Assembly (NCBI RefSeq): GCF_029227915.1
Contig: NC_079879.1
Span: 10,788,001-10,852,000 of the forward strand
DNA length: 64,000 bases
Direction: 5' to 3'
Origin: Hydractinia symbiolongicarpus
Lineage: Eukaryota; Cnidaria; Hydrozoa; Anthoathecata; Hydractiniidae
Position numbers and translations under genes: made by a program. Within the stretch, counting starts at the first letter, position 1, and each line of letters starts with the position of its first letter. Below the pieces are notes generated by a model. That model was not told where the DNA came from. It ran no database searches and saw only the letters and a program-made list of their open reading frames with translations. Below, one piece after another: positions 33,701-44,373 of the stretch.

Positions 33701-35455
33701 TCAGACTTTAATGGTTTTGATTGGTTTGCTGCTATTGTGTTTCTCCTGTTCAGCAACACGAAAATATCTGCTTCACACTTTCTGAGTAAACTCACTTATC
33801 ACTACATGTTTCTACGGCCATATAAAACTGACGTTTCCGTAAGTAAATTAACAGTCTTTTTTTATATATCTTTCCAGATTCGGGTATCGTTTTTATAATA
33901 CACGTTTATTTAACATAAAATTCGCGAGTGCAAAATTTCGTAAATTAAAAACTTTCCTTTGCGTTGTGGTCCTATGGTACATTTGGGCTTATTTAATTTC
34001 GCGAAAAGGGACAATGAGAAGTAGCTAATTTCGTGGGTAAAAATTTCGCGAATTTAAATAGTCTATTAAATTTTGCGACTTAATTTTGCAAAGTTTAGCG
34101 AAAATCGCAATAAAAATCGTGTCTTTTTGACAAAATTTGAGCCACCATATTCTTTTAATATGTATTTTTGTTATACATTCCTAATAAGTATTATTTTATA
34201 GTAATTATTGAAATCGATCAGGTTTTTAAGATTCGAGTGTTACAGAAATGGACACATTTTTCAGTTTTATTTGAGATTCAAATATGAGAATTATTTAAGG
34301 ATCGAAATATCGATTTTTTAAAAATCACGAGGTTCAAGCAAAAATGTATGATTCTTCTAAAAAAGAATTCGTATTTTCCAACAATAAAAACAATTAATTT
34401 CAGTCATCTTTTTTTCGTAAAACTTTCATCAATTTATAAGGCACGTGTAATTTTGATAAGTAAAAACAACCTCCCGATAGTGAGAATGAATGAAACGCGT
34501 TTTTCTTTTGTAAATTTTGTGCAGCTGTTTCGTCGAATATTTTCTTCACAAACAAGTATATTGAACTTTTAAGTTGCGAGTTAAATTTGATAAGTATATT
34601 GCAATATGGCTAAAATATTTTTTTTTTCAAATATATTAAAGAATCCCAAAATCTGGTCTTTCCTGATTTTTCTTTTTTTTTATTTTATGCAAAAAGAAGT
34701 AAATAAAATTCGAGAATAAAATTATAGCTAGTTGAAGGCTTTAGGCTGTGTTCAAGTAAATATATTAACACTTAAAACAGGAACATTGAGCACGTGTTTG
34801 TATTTAAAGTGACTCACTTTTTTGTAAGCATGCTTTTTTATAAGAAATTAGATTTTAAGAAAAAAGAGGCTGAAGTTATGGCTATTTAGGTAGTTCTAAC
34901 TACTACAAAATTAAGAAAGTAAGGTTATAAATCTACAGGACTTACTGGAAAGCAATTTTAAGGTATGACATATGAAGAAATTTCAAGAAAAATGTATATC
35001 TTATTTTTTAGGGTACCTATATTCATCCGATCTTTTCAACTAGTTGCCACTACATTGAGTTGATCGTGGAAAAAGAGCTACCACGTGTGTTCGCCGCTTT
35101 CAGACTATTCGGTTGTCCGCTCTCACAAATTTGTCAGCATTGGCTCAGACAATGTTTTCTGAATTACCTCGACTGGAGCGAAATTGTTTTTTACATCTGC
35201 GCATGCATATTACTTGATATTGATTACCAGTTATATTTCACGGTAGCCATCTTGAAACACATGGAGAAGGATATATTGTATTACACTCAAAGAGATGAGT
35301 TGTTGGTTCATTTAAAGACAACGCCCATCAAAGATTTTTGTGTGCACCAACACGTGGAATTCATGAAGGAGTTGGAACTGAAGTACCGAAGTTTGGTTTT
35401 AAATGTTATAAGGTCAATGTATACTGATAACCAAATTACTGCAAAACTTAAATAA
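27779..35455 (+). CDS. TBC1D32: TBC1D32 / broad-minded (BROMI) homologue, six exons
   Basis: Exons: 27,779-29,999; 30,212-30,771; 31,950-32,165; 32,976-33,139; 33,625-33,838; 35,012-35,455. All junctions are GT/AG and phase is kept throughout, giving 1,272 aa against about 1,257 in human. The protein has the long helical BROMI region ('LSNLEASDVNFHRY' near 45-60) and a C-terminal TBC-like domain with 'FRLFGCPLSQICQHWLRQC', 'NYLDWSEIVFYIC' and 'YCxxDYQLY'-type spacing. TBC1D32 acts at the cilium with CDK20/CCRK and is needed for Hedgehog signalling in vertebrates; its TBC domain lacks clear GAP residues (family knowledge). The start at 27,779 matches the family N-terminus. The first exon alone holds 740 codons. 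Intron 3 contains two Helitron-like copies. AATAAA at 35,874 is a possible poly(A) signal. End of exon 3 could alternatively lie a few codons earlier. Confidence 0.95.
32575..32699 (+). mobile_element. Helitron-like element, copy C (upstream half of dimer)
   Basis: It starts TCTATTATAATAG and ends with the hairpin CCGTGG ATTTTT CCACGG and CGACTAG. 125 bp, in TBC1D32 intron 3. Its CTAG end directly abuts the TC start of copy D. Confidence 0.8.
32700..32827 (+). mobile_element. Helitron-like element, copy D (downstream half of dimer)
   Basis: It starts TCTATATTATAATACCCG, contains CGTATACGTCTGTC, ATGGTACCG and GCGGTATAAAAAGG, and ends CACCGACTAG followed by T. 128 bp, no ORF. The terminal hairpin arm is partly decayed. 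Confidence 0.85.
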
Positions 35456-35708
35456 TTTTAACCACGTAAAAACTTAACCGTAAAAACCTTGTTCCGTAAA
35501 AACCGTTTAAGTGGCTTGGCCTTCTTATTTAAACTGTCAATAAGAAAGCCACAAAGAACAGGAGGTCGCACGTTTGTTAATGAAGCAGTAGGTTTTTTGC
35601 AAGCTCTATTCAGTTTTTATAATTGCTTATTCTCTTTGAACAAGACTTAAATTTCCGAACAAAGATGGCGGTGTCGTGAAAGTTTAAACTTACAAATTAT
35701 TTAAATTG

Positions 35709-35800
35709 AATACATTGAACTCTCTTTATCTGAAACCCGCCAGGGACCGGAAATATGTTGTAGATGGGAAAAGTTTAACTTCAAAGTTACAAAACGGGTC
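35709..35800. mobile_element. Pogo/Tigger-like end fragment
   Basis: TTGAACTCTCTTTATCTGAA followed by ACCCGCCAGGGACCGG resembles the terminus of Tigger/pogo elements (TTGAACTCTC..., then 'GGGACCGG'). No partner end or ORF was found. Confidence 0.4.
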
Positions 35801-36208
35801 CAAAGGGTGTTTTGGAGGTGGGGATTTTGGGATAGAGGATATTTGAGATCATTTGACTCCTCTATGGTTCAGAAATAAAGATTTACACAATTATTCTCAT
35901 AAAGAAAGAAATTTCGTAAACATTTGTGTAAAACTGAATCATTATTGTCATATTTTTTGGTTTATCTTTATCAACCTCCTTTTTAGGGCGTATTTAATTT
36001 GTAATCAAGAAGGCCTGAAAATGAAGTTGCATCTTTATTCTTTTTGTTAACTTTTTTTTTGTAAAATTGTATATATAATTTATTTGGATTTTGTAAATAT
36101 AGCATTTTAAACAATTAAGCTTTTTTGGTTTTTGAGAGGGTGAGTGATCTCGACGTGAATATGCCATGCGATAAGAGTTCAAAAATCGACATCTTGTAGA
36201 CAGCATTG

Positions 36209-36576
36209 CAGGGTGACCACTCCTCCTTAAATTACCTCAAAGAAAGAAAATCTCCTTAAAAGTACTTACATATACTTAAAAAAATTGAAATTTTAGCTAT
36301 TCTCCTTAATTTCTCCTTATTTCTTAATTCTTCTGATCGTAAGTTTTTTGGAAATGTGTTCATGGATTGTTCATCACCAGTGAAATAAGACATATTTCTT
36401 TGTTACCTGAAATCCTATATATCTTTCAGGGTATAATATATATAATTGTCTTGTCATAGAACGTACTATGTAACATTAAAGATGGAGAATTAAATATCCT
36501 TAAAAAATGTCAATTTGTCTCCTTAATTCTCCTTAATATCCTTACTTTTCTTCTCATTTTATTAGTGGTCACCCTG
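36209..36576. mobile_element. MITE with CAGGGTGACCACT ends
   Basis: A 368-bp element with perfect 13-bp inverted ends CAGGGTGACCACT / AGTGGTCACCCTG, flanked by CATTG on both sides (36,204-36,208 and 36,577-36,581). The interior is rich in TCCTTAA words. CAGGGTG ends suggest hAT, but the flanking repeat is 5 rather than 8 bp. Related fragment at 31,418 (AGGGTGACCACTAACCTG). Confidence 0.7.
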
Positions 36577-39500
36577 CATTGTCCTCAAAAATTTTTTAGA
36601 GGCAAATTCTCGTGAACACAATGATTCTTGTGCTGTCGAAACTTTTCAGTAGTAGTAAGAAAGGGTAAAGGTCTGGGGGCGAAAAACAGTTTAAAAAAGC
36701 CACTCAAGATGCTGATTTTAAATATTTTTTTGGCGGGAAATAGTAACGCCATTAAATAGAGTGATTGTAGGGTGACAGAAAAGGCCGAATTTTTTTAATT
36801 TTCTAACAAAAACACTTGCTTTCAAAAGTCGAGCCAGTAATAGTGGTAAGAAAGGGAGGGTTTTCTTTCTTTCCTAGCTTAAATTAAATCGTTACTATAA
36901 GGCTTCGTTCAGGGTATGTGCCATTGAAACCTTTGAAAATTTTGAGTGAAACTAGGCGAGCCCTTGAATACTCATCCTCCAGATAATAACTTTGAAAACC
37001 CTGAAATATGAATATCTCCAATAAAAATTTGCACGTGTTTTTTAGTTTATTAGTTTTTTTTTGCTTTACCCTTGCGTCTGTAAGCTTAGGAACCAAACAT
37101 GGCAAAAAGTTACCACCTAAAAAAAAAAAAAAAAAAAATGGGTAAAAAAGATGAAGCAATATTCAAGAGCTCCCTTTTTTTAATCTTTGCTTAAATTTTT
37201 TTGTGTTTATTGCTGTATCTGAATTTATGCTTGGCAATTAACCAATCTCCCAGCCTAAATTTTGATTTCAAGTGCTGCTATGAGATGGTTTTCAAAGCTA
37301 GTGAGTACTGACAAATTTGCCGACATTGTGTTTTTTGGATATAAGGATTTTTCTCATTTATTCAACTGCGTTTAAATGTCATCACATTTTATAACTGTTT
37401 TGACTGAAGTATTAGTGTTAATTTTTTACGAATCATGAGGCTCAAAAAAAAAGGATGATTTTTGAATAAAAGAATATATTTAGCAACACCTTATTTTTGC
37501 TTCTTCTTATAGCTACTAACTTTCAACTGTGGTTGGAAATCTTGTTCTTTACCTTTTTATCCTTAAATCTTCTTGTTTGTGTTCTTTCCAAAAGTCACAG
37601 AAAGAGATATTTTAACACGAAAATTCGGGTCAGATTTCAGTGTAGGTATGAATATTTATTCGTCGGGGGAAACAGATAATCTCGAGGTTAGTGGAAAACA
37701 TATGGAAAGGAGAAAAAAGCGGTTCTCCTTAATAATTTTCCCTGAGGAAACTCTAGATTCACATTAATTTAACGAATTCAGGCTGAGTTCGTTTTTGATA
37801 TAATTTTTAGCAAAACCTGCAACGTGTTTCATATAAAAGAGTTAATGGCGAAAGCTGCGCGAGGGTTTACACATTTTTTATTTGATAAAAAAAACACTTT
37901 AAAAGAAACTAAAATTTTAAGTAAGAAAAGGTTGTCTGACACCTCCCACCAATCACGTTAGGAAAGAATGTTATTCGGGTATTATTATGTCGTGTAACAA
38001 TAAATTGGACGAATATCGAATTTAGACGATTACTTAAAACTTGACTTAACAGAGATCATCGCTAATGAATAAAAGTCAAAAAAAGCATTCACGTCTTTTC
38101 CATCTAAGACACATGTGAAATTAGGCAGGCTCAATTTTTCTTGAGTTTTGTCCCAATTCAGGCTCAAATGATTTTTAAGTAATATTCTTGTTCGTAAGGT
38201 TCAACATAGACATTCGCTGCCACTCCGTACATTGCGATAAGCAATGTGTTGAGTCGTTGTTTTGTGAAAACACGAAATTGCAAGAGTACACTGCAGACTA
38301 TGATATGTACTGTTTCCTGTTCCTAAGATTTCGTTTATTTAATAATGCAAAAAACGTTTCTTCTTGATGTCCCGTTTTCAGCCTGCCCATGTTTTTTTAT
38401 CTTTTTTCGTTTCTGAGCCTTGTGTCCCTTTTTTACGTGTATCTTTTATAAAATAAGACGTTTATTTCATCTTTACTCACGTATGTTGTAGTAGTCTCGT
38501 TGTGTCAAAATCATGTTTTATCCCTTTTATAGAAAAGTCATGTTCAATTGCCGTCCGATATACAAAAACAGACAATAGATCCTGGGATCGAGGTTGAAAT
38601 CAAACTGTTAGAATACAACCTCTTTTCCAGGCCTATTTGCTTTTCAACGGTGCTACACTTTTTGATCTGGTAAAGGATGCTTGGGTCTACCTTGTTAAAA
38701 TATACCCCTATTTTAATTCGTAGTGAAGATGAGCAGAACAAAGTTTTCACCCCGTCTTTTGTGGATTACATGTAGGTCACCGAACTCATCTTAGGGATGT
38801 ATGTTTTGCCCAGGCTCGTCTGATTAAATTTTAACCTGGGTGCTTGTATGGTGTGCATAACTTTAAATATTTCTGCCTTTATCAACGTAAAAAACATTAG
38901 CTGGTCCAACTACATTTCCAGAGCCTTTTAAGATTTTTTTAAAATCTAGGGGACGAATATGAAGAAATAATAATGATATTTAGGATACGTTTTTTTATAA
39001 AAACTTAGTTTATATATAAGAACTTAGAATAATTTTTGTCTGAAGTTTTTTTTATTATTTCTTTAAATTCTAAATAAACATTCATTATCATCCGTGACCA
39101 TATGTTTTATTATCCGGAAAAATGTTAAAAGTCAGCACACGCAGCTTCAACTAAAATTTAGGTGCTCCTATATAAAAAAACGTGTATCTTTACGTGTAGT
39201 TTTTGTTATACATCATGGTAATTGTAACAGTATAGCAATAATATGTGAGACAATAATTGTTAGTTAAACGTCATAACGTAGTAGCCATGAAAATTTTCAT
39301 CTTTCACGGGTATAATTTTCGTACTGCATGCTTCCCTTTGTTCACAACACGGGTTTGTTTACAATTACTCGCCGATCAAAACACCAAGTCCATTCAAACG
39401 GTGGTACAACTTAAATTTTCACACTTTTTTTATATATTATTATATTGTTGCTTTTTTTTCTAAGTAGTTCACATTTTCAAAATTTTCATTTGGACTTTTT

Positions 39501-40242
39501 CAAGCAGGCCAAAACTGAAATTAATTCTTTTGTTGCATGCCAAACCACGTGACTAACTTGAAAGCTGCTACATATGAATTGTATAAGATATACGGGGGCT
39601 TGCCATATTAAAATTTCTGTACCTCTTCCAGGTTTATTTTTTTTATCGCAGCGTAGTTAAATTGTTAAGATTAAAAAAAATAATCTTAAAGCGTATTGAT
39701 TTATTTCTTTTTAAAATTCACCTGTTTAATATTTACACAACAAAAGAAATTTTATAATAAGACTTATAAACACTTAACTGCTACCCCCTGATTAGAAATC
39801 GAATTTTGTGTGCGGCTGGTTCTATAGAATAAGTTATTGTTCGAATTGGTTTAGGGGGTATTAAATAAAAAAAACGTGTTTTTTATTACCAAAATCTATA
39901 CAATTGACATGTTTTTTCCTGTTTAACAATAATTTTATTTACTTGCCACTAAAGATTTTATTATAAACTGTAAAATTAAAATTAATGCCTATTATAAGTA
40001 ATTTTTTAAAAATAACTTACCCCCGGATTAAAGAATTTTGTTTTCCTCTTCTTCTGCTCGTTTTTATTGTTCTTCAGGCTGGCGAAGTGAAGAAACATAA
40101 AAGCAGGCAAAAAAAAGTTATTCAAAGTTTATACGTGGCGTCGTTCGCTGTAACTCTCTCACAGTATTATTTAACCTGTTTATGTAAAATTCAAGATACT
40201 AAACATTTTCACGCTGAACCTGCGCTACTAGTTTGAAAAGAA

Positions 40243-43200
40243 ATGGCCGATTTCGGTCCAGCAAACACAGCAAATAACAACACTTTTGAGTCTTTTAATG
40301 CCGAGCTTTTTAAAGACCCGAAATCTCAAGAATTAAACGAAAGTAAAGACAGTGACGAAGGATTTAGTTCGTCATTCTCTCCAACCAGCGAGTCTTCAAT
40401 GATACAAGAGCAAGCTATTGCAACAAGCTTACATTTATGGGGAAATAATTCTGATAAAGAAGAACCGTATTTTATGACCCAAATGGCTCCAGTTAACACT
40501 ATAAATGCTTTTCAAACTACAAATTCCAGAAGAGTAGTTCAAGCACCATCTCCGCTTCATCATGATCAAGTAAGAAAGCCAACTCCTGCTCTATCTAATT
40601 TTTTAGCTTCGAATAAAGCCATCGCAAGTTCGCTTGGTGTTGCAGGAGGTTGGAAAAACCAACAACAAACAACTCAAGTCTCTTCTTGGCCAATGAGTCA
40701 TCCTGCTCCTATTGGAGCAAATACAATGAACTCAAACTGGAATGGTAATCATATGAGGAATGGCATGGGGAACATCCCTTTATCAATGGTTCAAGTAAGC
40801 AACACACAGCAAATCAATCTACATCAACAACAACAAAAAATTGCTGCACAGCAAAAACCCAATGGTATTTTACCCTACAACCCTGGAAATCAGGCTTTTT
40901 ATCAACAACAACAACAAGCAGTCTTAGCTTCCGTCCAAGCTAATAACATGAAAAATAAAATTTTTAACTCTCCACTATCCTTCAATGGGATTAATACAAG
41001 TCAGAATTCTGTTTCTAACATCAATTCGGGTATTGATAATACTATTGTCAACGACATTTCTCACTTGACGAACAGCTTTTCAAATTTGACCGCAGCGAGT
41101 GATCATAACAGCAACAACGCTGGAAGTAATGGTTTTTTCAGTAACCAGGTAAAGTGTTTATTTTGTTTCAATTACTTTCCGGCCATTGTTTATAATTATT
41201 ATTTCGTGCTCCTATAAAAGGATTGTTCACTAGAGGAAGTAATTTTTACTCAACAAAATTTTATTTACGTTTTTCGCTTCGTTGATTTTTGAAGGTTGCT
41301 ATAGTAGACTCATTAACTCTAAAGAAAAAAATGTATACAAAACTCGCCAGAGACTTTTTTTTACCTATTTTTTATTTTTAAATTTAAAACCAGAGAAAAT
41401 TACTATTCGAGACAATTTTTTTACTTTGTTTTTGCTCTTGTCGATCTTTGGCTAAAAAAACATTGTTGAGCAGGTGTTTTTCTCTATTTTTATAAGCGTG
41501 AGATAAAAAAAGATTGTAACAAGCGTGGAATATTGAAAGAGCACATGTTACTGATAATTTACTTTACAGTGTGCTACCAGAAATTAAATATTTCTAGTTG
41601 AAAAGAAAAACTTCGTGTGTTACTTCGTATGTGTGATTAATTCTTTGTCTGTCAGACATTTAAACATGCCGCTTGGGAAATAATTAAATATGACATAATA
41701 CTTTGCTCGTGTCATTTGTTTGTTTTTTAAAAATGCGCTCATTGTTTCAAGATAACCCTGTTGCATGTTCCACCATGTGGCGACTTCAGCGAGTGTTGTA
41801 TAAAAAGAAGCCAGGTGCCTAGAACTCTATATGTAAATTCAGAAATTAACGAAACTCAAGTGACTCTGAAGGAAAAAAAATCAATATGAAATTCTTTTTT
41901 AATTTCAAGGAAAGAAGAAATAACGAGGAAAGTATGAAATATTCATCGTTGGAAAGCCGCTTTTTGGGAGATGTTTTTAAGTCGACTCTTGAAAACGATA
42001 ATCTGCCTAGTTACGATGGTAAGTTGTTTGTATGCTTGGCCATAGTTACGAATTGTTAAATATTTCATTTCGAAAGTGCGTCGTTCCACACCGAATTATT
42101 AATACGCGATATTGACAGACGAAATAACCGTTCGTGTAAGAATAAAAGTGTAGTTAATATTTAGTTGCCTGCCATATTTTGCTTGTAAAATGTGTTAGGT
42201 TTTATCGCTACATCTAAAAGGATTTTTACACTTTCCTGAGAACAGAACAGATGCTATAAATAAATCATAGTTACTTGAAGCATTATTTTCAACGATAAAA
42301 ATATCGGAACAAAAAAAAAGGATATTGAACTTAGATTTTATTTTATTTAGCCTTTCGAGGGTATTCACATAGCAACAAAAAGAATTTCCCACGTGGACGA
42401 GAAGGTAAAAAAAAAATATTAAAAATTTGTGTATTTTAGCCAACAGCGTTAGTTAAAATGTGAACAAAGACTTTTCTTAAATTTTTTAAACCGTGTTTGC
42501 TCCGTTCCATTTTTAGATCAGATTGTCCCATCGCTTGGTTCCTCATTAAATGGCTCGCCAAGATCAGACCTCGATTTTGGCATTGAAAGATTTTCCAGAA
42601 AAGTGTTCGTAGGCGGACTACCGCCTGATATCGATGAAGGTAAGCTTTCGTTGCATGCCTTGCCAGTTGTTGTTTTGATCATTTTGTCTGATCAGTGAAA
42701 AGGGTGAGATGACTCATTAAGATTATATATTTTCTACAATGAAAACCTTTCTCAAAACATCTGCCCCAAATATATCTGCTTTTAAAGAATTTACAGATAA
42801 ATCATACAGCTTTAGCTGAAAGAAATTATTTTTCTAAATATATATTTTTTTATTGTGAAATTATATATATTCTTTTGTTTTGTTTCAAAAAAGGTTTTTT
42901 ACAGAACATATTTGTCTTCCGCATGTACGATTGATCATCAAATTAATAATGCATGATTATTTTTTCTTCTTTGCATACAACAACTCAGTTTAATGCTTTT
43001 TTTTACATTTAGATGAAATTCATGCAAGTTTTTGCAGATTTGGTCCTCTTACTGTGGATTGGCCACACAAAGCTGAAAGCAAATCATATTTCCCACCAAA
43101 AGGTACATGACTCATATTTAATATCTGCTTTAATTTTGCCTTAAAAAGCTAATGTTTTATTCAAAGTATTTTGATAAAAATGAAAATGAAATCAAGTACA

Positions 43201-44373
43201 GCTGTCGTTAAGGAAATGAAGCTCAACAAATTAAATTTCAAACCCATTTTTGTCCATTCCAAACAGCCCTGCTAAGTTTTTTTTATAAGCACAGCCATGA
43301 ACCACTTTTTATTTATTTGTAGGTTATGCCTTTTTATTGTACAAAGATGAAATATCTGTGCAACGTTTAATTGATTGCTGCATAATGCAAGATGGAAAGT
43401 TGTATTTATGTGTGTCAAGTCCAACTATAAAGGATAAGCCGGTATGCAGTTATTCTTAAACAAATCAGTCTCATCTTCTTCTTTTTTGACATGATTAAAT
43501 GAAAATTATTTCTGTTCAGGTGCAAATCCGTCCATGGAATCTGGCTGATGCTGACTTTGTTATGGATGGTTCTCAACCTCTTGATCCAAGAAAAACAATA
43601 TTTGTTGGTGGAGTTCCAAGACCATTGAGAGCTGTGGAGTTAGCAATGATAATGGATCGTCTTTATGGCGGAGTTTGTTATGCAGGAATTGATGTTGACC
43701 CAGAACTTAAATATCCTAAAGGTAAGAAAGTTTAACTCAAAGAAAGAAGTTTGAATGTCTAGTGTTAAAATGCTTACCTTTCATGTTATTTACTTTGAAT
43801 TAACAGGTGCTGGAAGAGTTGCCTTCTCTAACCAACAAAGCTATATTGCTGCTATAAGTGCAAGATTTATCCAACTACAACATGGGGAAATTGATAAGAG
43901 AGTAAGCTACTTTCACTCTCCTATTTTCATTTTTTTTGTGTTATGTGTTGTTTTCACTTAACCAATTTTTTTGTTAATTAGGTTGAAGTAAAACCTTATG
44001 TCCTTGATGATCAAATGTGTGATGAATGTCATGGTGTGAGGTGCAACGGGAAATTTGCACCATTTTTTTGCTCAAACATTACATGCCTTCAATATTATTG
44101 CGAGCAATGCTGGGCTATTATTCACTCGCGTCCAGGTCGTGAATTTCACAAGCCTTTGGTCAAAGAAGGAGGGGACCGACCAAGACAAGGAACCTTAGGG
44201 CTGAGATGGTATGTCATTAAAGCATTCACAGCCCTTTGTTGCTACAGTATATATATATTATTTTGATGGCATAGTTAATTGATTTCAAAGAGTTTATTGC
44301 TCCTTTTTTTTATTTTAGGCCATTGAAGACGCAGCCCATGCCATCCTTACCTTCAATTCCACTTCTTCAATAA
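40243..44373 (+). CDS. CPEB: Cytoplasmic polyadenylation element-binding protein, CPEB2/3/4 (Orb2) class
   Basis: Exons: 40,243-41,148; 41,910-42,018; 42,351-42,404; 42,517-42,639; 43,013-43,102; 43,323-43,441; 43,520-43,721; 43,807-43,901; 43,982-44,208; 44,319-44,373. Phase is kept at every junction; product 659 aa. The protein binds U-rich elements in mRNA 3' ends and controls poly(A) length and translation. The N-terminal ~300 residues are Asn/Gln/Ser-rich with two short poly-Gln runs. RRM1 runs ~385-465 ('KVFVGGLPPDIDE', 'WPHKAESKSYFPPKGYAFLL'), RRM2 ~492-570 ('KTIFVGGVPRPLRAVELAMI'), and a ZZ zinc finger ~579-622 (Cys579, 582, 587, 596, 601, 606, 609, His614, 622). The RNP sequences are of the CPEB2-4 class, not CPEB1. 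After 'GGDRPRQ' the C-terminus carries an extra ~23 residues beyond the usual end. Exon 3 is 54 nt and skippable in frame. AATAAA overlaps the stop codon. Confidence 0.97.
41799..41888 (+). promoter_or_regulatory. CPEB: Probable internal CPEB promoter with alternative ATG
   Basis: TATAAAAAG (41,799-41,807) lies in intron 1, about 80 bases before an ATG (41,886-41,888) that is in frame with exon 2. Translation from it would read 'MKFFFNFK' and run into exon 2 without splicing. This would give a ~365-aa form with both RRMs and the ZZ domain but without the Asn/Gln-rich region. The bases encoding FFFNFK are also the pyrimidine tract and AG of the exon 2 acceptor. Confidence 0.5.
42351..42404 (+). 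other. CPEB: 54-nt CPEB cassette-type exon (exon 3)
   Basis: The exon is flanked by a strong acceptor (TTTATTTTATTTAG) and a GTAAAA donor, is entered and left in phase 1, and adds 18 residues (RGYSHSNKKNFPRGRE core). Vertebrate CPEB2-4 have small regulated exons in the same place before RRM1. Its skipping leaves the frame open. Confidence 0.75.

Larger units (their letters stand above)
35456..40242. other. Intergenic region TBC1D32-CPEB
   Basis: Nothing coding is recognised. It contains a pogo-like end (35,709-35,800), a CAGGGTG-type MITE (36,209-36,576), an A-run (37,120-37,138) and AT-rich DNA. The last ~200 bases should hold the CPEB promoter and 5' UTR; no clear TATA box was seen there. 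Confidence 0.5.

Noticed and set aside
37116-37139. Run of A as retroposon tail
   Set aside because: No retroposed sequence or target duplication recognised next to it.
38544-38750. 68-codon minus-strand frame
   Set aside because: No motif or splice context; GATCCCAGGATC-type words suggest repeat-derived sequence.
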